Position numbers and translations under genes: made by a program. A stretch of DNA of 64,000 nt, taken from JARFPW01 sp035464655. GTDB taxonomy: Bacteria > Gemmatimonadota > Gemmatimonadetes > Palauibacterales > Palauibacteraceae. Numbering within the stretch: position 1 is the first letter of the stretch; every line of letters starts with the position of its first letter. The stretch covers positions 34,273 through 98,272 of the forward strand of contig DATHRZ010000102.1 in the NCBI GenBank assembly GCA_035464655.1. The letters are read 5' to 3'. Of this stretch, positions 54,523 to 63,756 are shown in pieces. The notes under the pieces were generated by a model. That model saw only the letters and a program-made list of their open reading frames with translations. It was not told the DNA's origin and searched no databases.

Positions 54523-55818
54523 TCAGGCGGCGGCGCCGGCCGGCGCCGCGTTCTTCGCTTCCCGTCGGCGCTCCGTCCGGTCGATCACGCTGGCCGCCGT
54601 GAGGTCGCCGGTCACGTTCACCGCCGTCCGCAGCATGTCGAGGATCCGGTCGACGCCGAGCACCAGCGCGATCCCCGCCGCCGGGTCCACGCCCGTCCCG
54701 GCCAGCGCACCCTCGAGCACCAGCACGAGGATGATGATCCCGGCCGACGGGACCCCGGCCGCCCCGATCGAGGCGAGCGTGGCCGTCAGCACGATGCCGA
54801 GCTGGGCGCTGAGCGCGATGTCGCCGACCAGCACCTGGGCGATGAACATGGTCGCCACGGCCTGGTAGAGCGCAGTCCCGTCCATGTTGATCGTCGCCCC
54901 GAGCGGAAGCACGAAGCTCGAGACCTCCTTCGTGATCCCCAGCTCGTCCTCGGCCGTCTCCATCGTCACGGGCAGGGTCGCGTTCGAGCTCGAGGTCGAA
55001 AAGGCGATGAGCTGCGGCTCGCGGATACGCTTGAAGAAGTCGACGAACTTGAAGTCGGTCAGCGTCTTGAGGACGAGGCCGTACGTGAACACCGCGTGCA
55101 GCAGGAGCCCCACGGCCACCGTCACGCTGTAGCGCGCGAGGCTGGCCACGACATCGAGCCCGAACCGCGAAATCACCGCCGCGATCAGCACGAACACGGC
55201 GATCGGGGCGAGTTTCATGATCCAGCGGATCATCACCATCGCCGCTTCGTTCACGCCGTCGAAGAAGGTCACGAGGGGATCGCGGTGCTTCGTGCTCAGC
55301 ACCGACACGGCCGCCCCGAAGAAGATCGAGAAGAATATGATCGGCAGCATGTCGCCCTCGGCCAGCGCCTGGACGGGATTGCGCGGAATCATCTCGAGCA
55401 GGATCTCGGCGAAGCTCGGCGCCTCGCGGCTCAGCGCTACGCTGGCCTCGCTCTGCGCCGCGTAGGTGGCCCGCAGCGATTCGAGCGCCTCGGGGCTCAT
55501 CCCGCCGCCCGGCTTCACCACGTTCGAGAGCACGAGCCCGATCGTGACGGCGATGGCCGTCGTGGCCAGGTAGTAGGCGACCGTCTTGCCGCCGATGCGG
55601 CCGAGCTTCGTGATGTCGCCCAGGCTGGCGGTGCCCACGATCAGGCTCGCCACGACGAGCGGGACGACGACCATGGTGATCAGGCGGATCCAGCCGTTGC
55701 CGATCGGTTCGATCGCCACGAACAGATTGGTGAGCCAGTCGATGCCGAACAGGTTGGCGACGAGTCCGGCCACCAGGCCGAGAATCAACGCGATCGTGAT
55801 CTGCGTATGGAGGCGCAT
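54523..55818 (-). CDS. Dicarboxylate/amino acid:cation symporter (SLC1/DAACS family)
   Basis: Inner-membrane Na+ or H+ coupled transporter for glutamate/aspartate or C4-dicarboxylates. ATG 55818 gives 431 residues with eight or more membrane segments, the serine-rich re-entrant loop SSSNATLPVT and NMDGTALYQA with the conserved cation-site NMDGT. AGVPSAGIIIL corresponds to the second hairpin loop. Divergent from the lipoprotein gene (99 bases between). Substrate not resolved. Confidence 0.92.
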   Translation of the reverse strand: MRLHTQITIALILGLVAGLVANLFGIDWLTNLFVAIEPIGNGWIRLITMVVVPLVVASLIVGTASLGDITKLGRIGGKTVAYYLATTAIAVTIGLVLSNVVKPGGGMSPEALESLRATYAAQSEASVALSREAPSFAEILLEMIPRNPVQALAEGDMLPIIFFSIFFGAAVSVLSTKHRDPLVTFFDGVNEAAMVMIRWIMKLAPIAVFVLIAAVISRFGLDVVASLARYSVTVAVGLLLHAVFTYGLVLKTLTDFKFVDFFKRIREPQLIAFSTSSSNATLPVTMETAEDELGITKEVSSFVLPLGATINMDGTALYQAVATMFIAQVLVGDIALSAQLGIVLTATLASIGAAGVPSAGIIILVLVLEGALAGTGVDPAAGIALVLGVDRILDMLRTAVNVTGDLTAASVIDRTERRREAKNAAPAGAAA

Positions 55819-55917
55819 GCCGATGAGGTCCTCGCTGATGGTTGGTTTCGCGCCGGAAACTACGGGTGCCTTCGCTTCGGTGACAGGTCCGTGACCCGCG
55901 CGTACCTTGGGGCCGTG

Positions 55918-56880
55918 ATGCTGACCCTTCCATTTCGACGTCGCGCCCCCGCGGGCGTCCGCGTCCGGCAGGCCGCCATGCTCGGCCTGGTTACGGCCCT
56001 CGCCGGGGCCTGTGCCCCGGCCGACGAACGTGCCGGATCCCGTGACGGTGCGGACCCTGGCGCCGAGGCGGGCGGGGCGCACCCGCGCGCCGCCTATCTG
56101 ACGAGCCTGACGTTCGTCGGCTTCGAGCCGTCGCCGTCGCTCGTGCACCTTCGGTTCGAGAACGAGGCGGATCGCAACCGTCTGGCCCTGTCGTACCAGG
56201 GACGGGTCGCGGGCCGTTCGGAGTGGTCACCGCTGCTCGAGGTGGAGGACACGATTCCCGTCGCCCGCGCCGCCTGGCGGGTGGTACCCACGCCGGGCAT
56301 GCGGCTGCGGATCAGCCGGGGGGCGCAGATCGAGGCGGTCCGCCTGCCCGTGAACGGTACGCCGCTGCGCCTCGAAGCGCTCGACGTCATCAGCTCGTGG
56401 AGCAGCTCGACCGGCCAGCGTGAGACCCTGCGATCCGCCGAGCTCCTGCTCGGTCCGGGCGCCGAAGCGGGCCTCCTGCTCCAGCGACGGCGCGCTCGCT
56501 CGCTCGAAACGGAACGCACCGCGATGCCGTCGCAGGCGTTCGTGATCACCGACACGGTGGGCGACGGGCTGATCATCCTGCGCAACCGGATCTCGCCCGA
56601 CGCGCCGGCCACCGCGTGGGGCTGGATCGACGGCGAACGCATCGAGTGGTCCGACGCCCTGCTCCTCGCGCTGGCGCCGTCGGAGGGATCGCCCGGGCGC
56701 TGGTCGCTCGAGATCGCGCGCGAGGGCATCGTGGTGGAAATCGAGGGCTCGGCGCCGGTGCACGAGTCGTCGTCGTCCATGGGTTCTTCGTACCGACTGT
56801 ATCCGGTTCGCGCCACCCTGTCGGCAGGCGACGAGCGGCGGACGATGGCGGGCATCGGCATCGAAGACGACGGACCGTGA
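55918..56880 (+). CDS. Putative lipoprotein, unknown function, 320 aa
   Basis: ATG 55918 (GTG 55915 also in position). N-terminal signal with hydrophobic core MLGLVTALAGAC, probable lipid-modified Cys, followed by a low-complexity acidic/Ala/Gly linker and a beta-rich domain (LTSLTFVGFEPSPSLVHLRF, VRLPVNGTPLRLEALDVISS). Stop overlaps the DUF445 start (GTGA), so the two are co-translated. No family recognised. Confidence 0.7.
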   Translation: MLTLPFRRRAPAGVRVRQAAMLGLVTALAGACAPADERAGSRDGADPGAEAGGAHPRAAYLTSLTFVGFEPSPSLVHLRFENEADRNRLALSYQGRVAGRSEWSPLLEVEDTIPVARAAWRVVPTPGMRLRISRGAQIEAVRLPVNGTPLRLEALDVISSWSSSTGQRETLRSAELLLGPGAEAGLLLQRRRARSLETERTAMPSQAFVITDTVGDGLIILRNRISPDAPATAWGWIDGERIEWSDALLLALAPSEGSPGRWSLEIAREGIVVEIEGSAPVHESSSSMGSSYRLYPVRATLSAGDERRTMAGIGIEDDGP

Positions 56881-58451
56881 ACGAAGCGCTGGCGACCCTG
56901 CTGCGCGACGGCCTCACGGTCCTGTTCGGCGCCCTCGCGGGCGGCGTGACGAACCGCATCGCGATCATCATGCTGTTTCATCCCTACGAGCCGCCGAAGC
57001 TGTTCGGGCGCACCGTCGGCTGGCTCCAGGGCGCGGTGCCGAAGAATCGCGAGCGCATGGCGCGGACGATCGGCCGCACGATCGGCACGCACCTCCTGTC
57101 GCCGGCCGACGTGGCCGCCGAGCTGCGCGACGAGCGCCTGCGCACGGCATTCGACGAGCAGCTCGAGCAACTCGTCGCCGGCCTGCTGCGCGACGAGAAG
57201 CCCGCGGTGGCCGAGCTCGTATCGCCCGACACGCTCGGAGAGATCCGCGAGCTCGTGGGCGCGCTGCTCGACGGCGTCCGCGATCGCCTGGTCGCGTCGC
57301 TCGCCGAAGACGCCTTCGCCGGGCAGGCCGAGCGCTCGCTGGCCCGGATGGCGACGGCGCTCGACGGCGAGACGCTGGCCGATACGCTGCCGGCCGAGCG
57401 CCTCGACGACCTGCGGCGCCAGGCCGAGGACTGGCTCGACCGGCTCGCCGCGTCGGACGCGTTCGAGGAGACGATTCGCGAGCACCTCGACCGCGTCGCA
57501 ACCCGTCTGCTCGAGCCGGGACGCTCGTTCGAAGAGCTCCTGCCGCCGGTCGTCGTCGAGGCCGTCGAACGCGCCATCGCCGACTACCTGCCGATCGCGA
57601 TGGAACGACTCGGACGCACGCTCGAAGACCCCGAGGCCCGGAAGAGGGTCGAGCGCGCGATCCACGATCTGCTCGACCGGTTCATGCGCGACCTGCGGTT
57701 CCACCAGCGTGTGGTCGCGAAGCTGATCATCACCGAGGACACCGTCGACAAGGTGATCGACACGCTCGAGGCGGAGGGCGCGGACCGACTGGGCGACCTG
57801 CTCCGCGAGCCCGAGGTGCAGGCGGCGATGGCCCGGGGCGTGAACGAGGCGATCGTCGAGTTCCTGCGCCGCCCCGTGGTCGACGTGCTCGGCCAGCCCG
57901 GCGACCCGCGCATCGAGTCGGCCCTCGACTCGCTCGCCGCCTGGACGTCGGGCGCCGCGCGCGACACCGGCGTCCGCAGCTTCCTGCTCGATCGCGCCGA
58001 GGCCGGGCTCCTGCGCCTCGGCGAGCGGAGCTGGGGCGAGGTCGTGCGGTTGGTCCCCGCCGATCGGGTCGGCGGCTGGCTGGCGTCGGGCCTCGCGTCG
58101 GACACCGGCCAGGAGCTGTACGGCGAAGCGCGCGAGCGCATCGTCGACCGGCTGCTCCATCAGCCGATCGGGGCTTTGGGTGCCGGGTCGGCGGAGGCGT
58201 CACGCCGCGTGGCCGATGCCCTCAGCGAGCCGGTGTGGGCGTGGATTTCGAGCCGAATTCCCGAAGTGGCGGCGCGGGTCCGGGTGGCGGAGCGGGTGGA
58301 GGACAAGATCATCGAGTTCCCGCTCGACGAGGTCGAGCGCCTGATTCGCGAGGTATCCGGTCGCGAGCTGAACTTGATCGTTCGTCTGGGCTACCTGCTC
58401 GGCGCGATCATCGGCGTCGTACTGGTCCTCGTCCGCCACGTGATCGGCTGA
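56877..58451 (+). CDS. DUF445 family membrane-associated protein
   Basis: 524 residues; GTG 56877. The N-terminus (TNRIAIIMLFHPYEPPKLFG) and PKNRERMARTIGRTIGTHLL match DUF445/YheB-type proteins: a first membrane segment, a long amphipathic-helical body rich in Glu/Arg, and a last hydrophobic segment LGYLLGAIIGVVLVLVRHVI. Role unknown; possibly membrane organisation. Coupled to the upstream lipoprotein by GTGA. Confidence 0.85.
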   Translation: MNEALATLLRDGLTVLFGALAGGVTNRIAIIMLFHPYEPPKLFGRTVGWLQGAVPKNRERMARTIGRTIGTHLLSPADVAAELRDERLRTAFDEQLEQLVAGLLRDEKPAVAELVSPDTLGEIRELVGALLDGVRDRLVASLAEDAFAGQAERSLARMATALDGETLADTLPAERLDDLRRQAEDWLDRLAASDAFEETIREHLDRVATRLLEPGRSFEELLPPVVVEAVERAIADYLPIAMERLGRTLEDPEARKRVERAIHDLLDRFMRDLRFHQRVVAKLIITEDTVDKVIDTLEAEGADRLGDLLREPEVQAAMARGVNEAIVEFLRRPVVDVLGQPGDPRIESALDSLAAWTSGAARDTGVRSFLLDRAEAGLLRLGERSWGEVVRLVPADRVGGWLASGLASDTGQELYGEARERIVDRLLHQPIGALGAGSAEASRRVADALSEPVWAWISSRIPEVAARVRVAERVEDKIIEFPLDEVERLIREVSGRELNLIVRLGYLLGAIIGVVLVLVRHVIG

Positions 58452-58458
58452 CGCCGCG

Positions 58459-59439
58459 TCAGCGGGGCGATTCGGCCATCTCGCGCGCCTGGCGATACAG
58501 CTCGGCCGCCCGGTCGGGCTGCCGCAGGCGGTCGTACAGCACCCCGAGCGTCCGGTAGGCCCGCGCGTTGCGCGGCTGCAACTCGATCGTGCGCTCGAGC
58601 GCTTCGATCGCGGTGTCGGTGTCGCCGATGCGGTTGGCCGACTCGCCCAGGTAGTAGGAGGCCATCGCGTTGTCGGGCCCGAGCTCGAGGGCCCGGCGCA
58701 GCGAGTTGATCGCCGCCGGGTAGAGCCCCTTGCGGTACATCACGAGGCCGAGGTTCTGGTGCACGTCGGGATTGTCGGGCTCCAGCCGCAGCGCCTTCCT
58801 CAGCTCCGCCTCGGCATCCTGGTAGCGTCCCAGCGCTCCGAGCAGCGCCCCCACGTTGCTGAGCAACCGCACGTCGTCGGGCTGGAGCTCGAGCGCCGCC
58901 CGGTACTCTTCCAGCGCCTGCTCGCGCCGTCCGAGCCGGTCGTACACGTAGCCCAGGTTGTTGCGCGCCTTGAAGTGGGCCGGGTCGCGGCGCAGCAGTC
59001 GCACGTAAGCGTCGGCCGCTCCCTCGAGGTCTCCCTCGTCCGACAGCCGGCGCCCCTCGCGGTACAGCTCTTCGAGCGTTAGACGGCGCGCCGCCGCCGG
59101 TGGTGGGCCGTTCGCGTCGTCGGTGGCATCCGCATCGTCGGGAGCGTCGGTATCGTCCGGAACGGCAGGCGGCAGGTCGGGCTCGGACGTGGCGCCGGTG
59201 GCATCGTGCGTTCCGGCGGCGTCAGGCCCGGCTTCGGCGGCGTCAGCCTCCGCGCCGGGTTCGCTCGCCTCGACGGGTTCGCTCGCCTCGACGGGTTCGC
59301 TCGCCTCCTCCTCGGCGGCGTCTCCCTCGGGCGGCGCGCCGGCCTCATCCTCCACGGCATCCGGCGGCGGGTCGAACAGGGTTCTCTCCTGCCCGTCCCG
59401 CTTCTTCTTCGACTGTCCCTTCGATTTACGCCTGCCCAT
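58459..59439 (-). CDS. TPR repeat protein with acidic low-complexity linker
   Basis: ATG 59439 gives 326 residues. Lysine/arginine-rich N-terminus (MGRRKSKGQSKKKRDGQER), an acidic Glu/Ala/Asp linker to about 110 that includes EASEP repeats, then about six TPR units with the usual AxxxLGxxxxxxG...A pattern (e.g. ARNNLGYVYDRLGRREQALEEY). Scaffold for protein interaction. Overlaps the cutA end by 14 bases; ATG 59454 is an alternative with a poorer site. Partner unknown. Confidence 0.85.
   Translation of the reverse strand: MGRRKSKGQSKKKRDGQERTLFDPPPDAVEDEAGAPPEGDAAEEEASEPVEASEPVEASEPGAEADAAEAGPDAAGTHDATGATSEPDLPPAVPDDTDAPDDADATDDANGPPPAAARRLTLEELYREGRRLSDEGDLEGAADAYVRLLRRDPAHFKARNNLGYVYDRLGRREQALEEYRAALELQPDDVRLLSNVGALLGALGRYQDAEAELRKALRLEPDNPDVHQNLGLVMYRKGLYPAAINSLRRALELGPDNAMASYYLGESANRIGDTDTAIEALERTIELQPRNARAYRTLGVLYDRLRQPDRAAELYRQAREMAESPR
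59257..59307. repeat. 18-bp in-frame tandem repeat, 2.8 copies
   Basis: Two perfect copies of gggttcgctcgcctcgac and a third of 15 bases lie inside the TPR protein linker. On the coding strand they encode EASEPV-type repeats. Copies are 100 percent identical, pointing to recent slippage. Confidence 0.9.
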
Positions 59440-59785
59440 CGGCCTCTCGATCATCCGGCGCGCTCCGCACGCTGCCCTCGACCCATCCGAGGTACGCGTC
59501 GCTGCCCGCCTCGACCGGCAGGACGAGAAACTCGGGCAGGTCGTACGGATGCAGCTCGTGAACGCGATCACGCAGCGCGCCGATCGCTCGCCGCGTCGTC
59601 TTCACGACGGCCAGCGCTTCGTCGTCATGGTGAACCTCCCCGTCCCAGCGATACACCGAGCGAACGCGTGGGATCAGATTCACACAGGCGGCGAGGCCTT
59701 CGCCGACGATCCGATCGGCGAGCGATTCGAGCGACGCCGTGTCGGGCCCCGTCACGAGTACCACGACGACCTCGGCATCAGCCAT
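59426..59785 (-). CDS. cutA: CutA1 divalent-cation tolerance protein
   Basis: Small trimeric protein, 119 residues from ATG 59785, with EVVVVLVTGPDTASLESLAD, GLAACVNLIPRVRSVYRWDG and HPYDLPEFLVLPVEAGS, all characteristic of CutA1. Its exact role is unsettled in general. Starts 8 bases inside the acyl-CoA synthetase gene; a GTG five codons earlier is an alternative. Confidence 0.93.
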   Translation of the reverse strand: MADAEVVVVLVTGPDTASLESLADRIVGEGLAACVNLIPRVRSVYRWDGEVHHDDEALAVVKTTRRAIGALRDRVHELHPYDLPEFLVLPVEAGSDAYLGWVEGSVRSAPDDREADGQA

Positions 59786-61682
59786 CGCTGTCGGCTTCAC
59801 CCTCCGCCGCCTGCGCCCGGTCGTACTCGCGCTCGGCCTCTTCGTAGCGCTGTTCGATCAACTCCGCCCAGCGCTCCGTGACGGCCTTGCGCTTGACCTT
59901 GAGGGTCGGCGTGAGCATTCCGTTGTCGATCGTGAATCCCTCGGGTATCGAAACGACGAGCTTCGGGCGCTCGTGGTGCGAGAACTCCTCGACGCGCGAG
60001 AAAAGGTCGCGTTCGAGCAACTCGGTAACTTCGGGCTGGAGCGCGAGCTCCGGGCGGTCGTCGAGGCTCACGTCGCGACCCGGGAAGGCGTGCTCGAGCG
60101 CCGCGAGGCTCGGAACGGCCACGGCGATCGTGAACTTCCGGCCGTCGCCGATCAGCACGACGTTCTCGACGTACGGCGACAGGCCCATCCGCTCCTCCAG
60201 GGCTTTGGGCGCGACGTTCTTGCCGGCCGACGTGATGATCAAGTTCTTCTTGCGGTCGGTGATCGTAAGGTAACCGTCGGCGTCGAGCTCACCGACGTCG
60301 CCCGAATGCAGCCAGCCGTCCGGCTCGACGGCTTCGCGCGTCGCTTCCTCGGCGCCGTAGTAGCCAGCCATGACCTGCGGACCGCGGATCAGGATCTCCC
60401 CGTCGTCGGCGATCTTGATCTCGGTAGCTGCCAGCGGGGGTCCGACCGTCCCGAACCGCACGTCGCCGGGCAAGTTGACGTTGGTGACGGGCGAGCTCTC
60501 GGTGAGGCCGTATCCCTCGAGAACGGTCATCCGGGCCGCATAGAAGAAGCGGTTGACCTCGGGAGACAGCGGCGCGGCGCCACTTATGAAGTAGCGCACC
60601 CGGCCGCCGGTGCGCGCCCGCATCTTCGAGAACACGAGTCGGTCGGCCACCCAGTGGCCCACCGCCACCAGCGGCCCCAGCGAACGACCGGCGGATCGAC
60701 GCGCCACGTACGCTCGACCTACCCGTCGGGCGAACGCGAACATCCAGCGCTTCACCGGCCCACCCTTCGCCACCGCCTCCTCGACGGCTTCGAAGAACTT
60801 CTCGTACATGCGAGGAACGCCAATCATCAGGGTCGGGCGGGCGTCGGCCATGTCGCGGGCCACGGTGTCGGTGGACTCCGCGTAGGCGACCCGTGCGCCC
60901 GAGCTCCACGCGAGCAGGTGGCCGACCGTGCGCTCGAAGGCGTGCGACAGCGGCAGCCAGCTCAGCATGACGTCCGACGGGCTGATCGGCAGCACCGAGG
61001 CGCACTGGTGGATGTTCGCGTACAGGTTCCCGTGCGAGAGCATGACCCCCTTCGGCGTGCCCGTGGTACCCGACGTGTAGATCAGTGTCGCGATGTCTTC
61101 GGGACGAATTCGCTCCGCTTCCGCTTCGACCCGCGCCTCGGCTTCGGAGCCGCGTCCCGCCGCCTCGAGTTCGTCGAGCGTCGTGACCCGCAGATCGCCC
61201 GTCGGGCGGTCCGCGGCCGGGTCGAACAGCACGACCGACCGCAGATGCTCGAGCTGCTTCTCGACGGCGACGAGCTTCGCGAGTTGTTCGGCGTCGGCCG
61301 CGAACACGAGACGGGCCTCGGAGTCGCGCAAGATATGCAGGACCTGGTCGGCCGGGAGGGTCGGATAGACAGTGACCGTCACGTACCCGCCTAACAGCGA
61401 CGCCCAGTCGGCCAGCGCCCATTCGAGCCGGGTGTGCGACAGGATCGCGAGCTTCTCGCCGGGCTCGCAGCCGATCGTCCGCAGTCCGGCCGTCAGAGCG
61501 CGGACGCGCCTGGAAATCTCGGCGCGCTCGAACGTCTCCCAGCCTCCACCCGCCGCCCGCCGACTCGCCGCCACGCCGCCGTGCCGGGCTGCGCCGTCGA
61601 GAAAGACCTCGGCGAGCGTACCCGTCGTCCGTCCCTCGAGCGGCGGCCCCTTGGCATACCGCTGCGCGCTGGCGTCAGTCAC
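59778..61682 (-). CDS. Long-chain fatty-acid--CoA ligase (AMP-dependent)
   Basis: Activates fatty acids via acyl-adenylate. 634 residues with AMP-binding motif YTSGTTGTPKGV, GYGLTESSPV, SGDVGELDADGYLTITDRKKN and C-terminal LTPTLKVKRKAV (catalytic Lys region). Matches the long-chain acyl-CoA synthetase (FadD15-like/bacterial ACSL) group with an extended N-terminus. GTG 61682 overlaps the TPR gene end by 8 bases. Could feed the acyl-CoA dehydrogenase at 46472-47653, though the genes are not adjacent. Confidence 0.93.
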   Translation of the reverse strand: MTDASAQRYAKGPPLEGRTTGTLAEVFLDGAARHGGVAASRRAAGGGWETFERAEISRRVRALTAGLRTIGCEPGEKLAILSHTRLEWALADWASLLGGYVTVTVYPTLPADQVLHILRDSEARLVFAADAEQLAKLVAVEKQLEHLRSVVLFDPAADRPTGDLRVTTLDELEAAGRGSEAEARVEAEAERIRPEDIATLIYTSGTTGTPKGVMLSHGNLYANIHQCASVLPISPSDVMLSWLPLSHAFERTVGHLLAWSSGARVAYAESTDTVARDMADARPTLMIGVPRMYEKFFEAVEEAVAKGGPVKRWMFAFARRVGRAYVARRSAGRSLGPLVAVGHWVADRLVFSKMRARTGGRVRYFISGAAPLSPEVNRFFYAARMTVLEGYGLTESSPVTNVNLPGDVRFGTVGPPLAATEIKIADDGEILIRGPQVMAGYYGAEEATREAVEPDGWLHSGDVGELDADGYLTITDRKKNLIITSAGKNVAPKALEERMGLSPYVENVVLIGDGRKFTIAVAVPSLAALEHAFPGRDVSLDDRPELALQPEVTELLERDLFSRVEEFSHHERPKLVVSIPEGFTIDNGMLTPTLKVKRKAVTERWAELIEQRYEEAEREYDRAQAAEGEADSDG

Positions 61683-62121
61683 CGTCGGCCGGCGCTTCCG
61701 AGGCGCCGCCGGCCCGCAGTCCGTCGAGGGTCTCCCGCGCGTGGCGGACGTGGCGGTCGGTCCCCGGCAGGGCGTCTCCGGACTCGAGGAAGTGCTCCAG
61801 GTGGCGGACCGCTTCGTCGCCCCGACCCTTGTTGAGGAGGAGGAAGGCGATCCCATAGTGCGCCCCGGCGCTCGACGGGTCCTTCTCGAGGGCGCGCTGG
61901 TACATCTTGATCGCTTCGTCGGGCACGTTCATGCGGGTATAGACGATGCCCATCTGCTCGAGGATCGCGACGTCGGCCGGGCGCTCGCGCAGGGCGAGGC
62001 GGAACGACGTCAGGGCCTCGTGGAACCGTTCCTGCGCGGCGAGATCCAGGCCCTCGGCGTAGTAGTCGGGCTTCTCGTCGGACACGTCGTCGCGCCCCCC
62101 CAGGAAGTCCCAGATCGACAT
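61675..62121 (-). CDS. Small TPR protein, 148 aa
   Basis: ATG 62121, AGGAG about 6 bases upstream. Opens MSIWDFLGGRDDVSDEKPDY, then three TPR-like units (EGLDLAAQERFHEALTSF, ILEQMGIVYTRMNVPDEAIK, GAHYGIAFLLLNKGRGDEAV). Stop lies inside the start of the acyl-CoA ligase gene. Interaction partner unknown. Confidence 0.8.
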   Translation of the reverse strand: MSIWDFLGGRDDVSDEKPDYYAEGLDLAAQERFHEALTSFRLALRERPADVAILEQMGIVYTRMNVPDEAIKMYQRALEKDPSSAGAHYGIAFLLLNKGRGDEAVRHLEHFLESGDALPGTDRHVRHARETLDGLRAGGASEAPADGD

Positions 62122-62129
62122 GGCGGCTC

Positions 62130-62426
62130 CTATCCCTCTTCGCCGGGTTCGAGATCCCAGTCGAACGGCGGCGGCGCCGGCGGGATGACCGAAAGGTTGT
62201 ACGCGAACGCGATGCCCGCGCCGAACAGGAACCCGTAGACCCACCCCCACATAGCGCCGATGAACGCGCCGGCCAGTGTGACCGAGTAGCCGAACAGGGT
62301 CGCGGTGAGGAACGGCACGTCGCCCGTCGTGAAGCCCGCGACGGTCAGGAGGATCGTGAGCGTGAACACACCGACGCTCGTGACGTGGCCGCAGGCGATG
62401 GCGAAGGCTCTCGTCTGTAGGCGCAT
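62130..62426 (-). CDS. Small membrane protein, 98 aa
   Basis: ATG 62426. Hydrophobic segments near 17-34, 42-60 and 62-80; SVGVFTLTILLTVAGF, GYSVTLAGAFIGAMWGWVYGFLFGAGIAFAY; C-terminal tail proline-rich and acidic (PPAPPPFDWDLEPGEEG). Start is 8 bases upstream of the TPR gene. Resembles bacterial small inner-membrane proteins without an assigned function. A promoter-like pair lies upstream. Confidence 0.72.
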   Translation of the reverse strand: MRLQTRAFAIACGHVTSVGVFTLTILLTVAGFTTGDVPFLTATLFGYSVTLAGAFIGAMWGWVYGFLFGAGIAFAYNLSVIPPAPPPFDWDLEPGEEG

Positions 62427-62481
62427 ACCGCGGATTCGCCCCGCCCGGTCAGGGTTTCAGTGTGCCAGTCGGATCGGGGGG

Positions 62482-62510
62482 AAAGTAGGCGACGCGTCGG
62501 GGGGGTGCAA
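62482..62510 (-). promoter_or_regulatory. Possible sigma70-type promoter for the 62426 to 59778 group
   Basis: On the minus strand TTGCAC (62510-62505) and TACTTT (62487-62482) are spaced by 17 bases; each hexamer matches the consensus at 3 of 6 positions including the key T, T, G and T, A, T. It lies about 55 bases before ATG 62426, in a 100-base gap. Confidence 0.35.
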
Positions 62511-62526
62511 CGCGATCAGGCGCGCG

Positions 62527-63138
62527 TCACGCCCGTACGCCTACCCAGGCCCGGGGGTCGGATGCCAGCTCGCGCAGAGCCGGCGCGGCGCGGTCGGGCA
62601 CGGTGGCGCCCGGCGTCAGCACGACCAGCCGCGCCCCGACCGCGAGCGAAGGGGCGACTTCGGCCACGAGGTCGGGCCGATCGCCGGTCAGCACGGCGCC
62701 GCCGAACGTGCCGGGACGAAATGGCAGGTACTCGCCGCTGCGGGACGGGATGACGGGGTAGACCCGCGGATGCCGCGCGGTCGCCCCGGGCCCCAGCGTC
62801 ACGACGGCCGCCTCGGGGCGCAGATCGGCGATCGCCGGGGCGATGGACTGTGCGCCGCCGCACAGCAGCAGAATCTCGGGGCCTTCGGGCGGACCGAGCA
62901 GCGCCGCCGCCGTCGGCGCCGCGTCGTCGTCCGCGGCCTCCACGTCCGCCTCGCCCTCGTTTGCGACATCTCCCAGCAGCACAATCCCCTCCCGCACCGC
63001 GTGCCGCCGTTCGCATACCGGGCAGTCGAGCCGGCCTTCGACGATTCGGCGCTCCTCCATCCCGTCGACGAAGGCGATCAGGCCGTTCGGGGGTCCGCAG
63101 TCCGGACAGACCAGAATCTGGGTGAGCTCGAGATGCAC
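62527..63138 (-). CDS. Zinc-ribbon (Trm112-like) protein with a degenerate methyltransferase-like domain
   Basis: 203 residues from GTG 63138. The N-terminal part has two CxxC pairs (CPDC near 12-15, CPVC near 39-42) spaced as in Trm112/UPF0434 zinc ribbons. Residues 80-200 look like a shortened Rossmann methyltransferase: a GPEILLLCGGAQ strand-loop, GEYLPFRPGTFGGAVLTGD (post-III-like), VAEVAPSLAVGARLVVLTPG. Classic SAM residues (GxGxG) are absent, so it may be a non-catalytic relic or activator. No clear ribosome site; 14 bases after folE. Confidence 0.7.
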   Translation of the reverse strand: MHLELTQILVCPDCGPPNGLIAFVDGMEERRIVEGRLDCPVCERRHAVREGIVLLGDVANEGEADVEAADDDAAPTAAALLGPPEGPEILLLCGGAQSIAPAIADLRPEAAVVTLGPGATARHPRVYPVIPSRSGEYLPFRPGTFGGAVLTGDRPDLVAEVAPSLAVGARLVVLTPGATVPDRAAPALRELASDPRAWVGVRA

Positions 63139-63152
63139 TGAAGTCGGCCCGG

Positions 63153-63755
63153 TCAGTCTCGCCGGTGCAGCGCCAGGTGCAGGAACTCGTCGCGCGTACG
63201 CTGGTCGGTGCGGAAGCGGCCGCGCACGGCGCTCGTGATCGTCTTGCTGTTCTGCTTCTCGACGCCCCGCATCATCATGCACAGATGCGTCGCCTCGATC
63301 ACCACGCCGACGCCCTCGGGCTCGAGCGCGTCCTGAATCGCGTCGGCGATCTGATCGGTGAGCCGCTCCTGCACCTGCAGGCGCCGCGCGAACACCTCGA
63401 CCACCCGGGCGACTTTGCTCAACCCGAGCAGCCGGCCGTTGGCCAGATATGCCACGTGCGCCTTGCCGAAAAACGGCAGCATGTGGTGCTCGCACAGCGA
63501 GTAGAGCTCGATATCGCGCACCATGATCATGTTGTCGTGTCCCTCGTCGAACACGCCTCCGCCGATCGCTTCGTCGACGCTGGATTGATAGCCGCGAGTC
63601 AGCCATCGCATCGACTCGGCGACCCGGCGCGGAGTTCCGCGCAGTCCGGGGGCCTCCGGATCGAGGCCCAGCCGGCGGATCTGCTCACGCACGAGCTCTT
63701 CGAAGGGCACGTCGCCCAGGTTCGGAGCCACGGAGTCACCGTCCATGTCAGCCAT
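63153..63755 (-). CDS. folE: GTP cyclohydrolase I
   Basis: Converts GTP to dihydroneopterin triphosphate, entry to folate and queuosine. 200 residues; zinc-site SLCEHHMLPF (Cys88, His90, His91), GLSKVARVVEVFARRLQVQE and HLCMMMRGVEKQNSKT. ATG 63755 is one base from the queD stop (TGA-T-ATG), so folE is coupled to queD, the next enzyme on the queuosine branch. Confidence 0.97.
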   Translation of the reverse strand: MADMDGDSVAPNLGDVPFEELVREQIRRLGLDPEAPGLRGTPRRVAESMRWLTRGYQSSVDEAIGGGVFDEGHDNMIMVRDIELYSLCEHHMLPFFGKAHVAYLANGRLLGLSKVARVVEVFARRLQVQERLTDQIADAIQDALEPEGVGVVIEATHLCMMMRGVEKQNSKTITSAVRGRFRTDQRTRDEFLHLALHRRD

Positions 63756-63756
63756 A

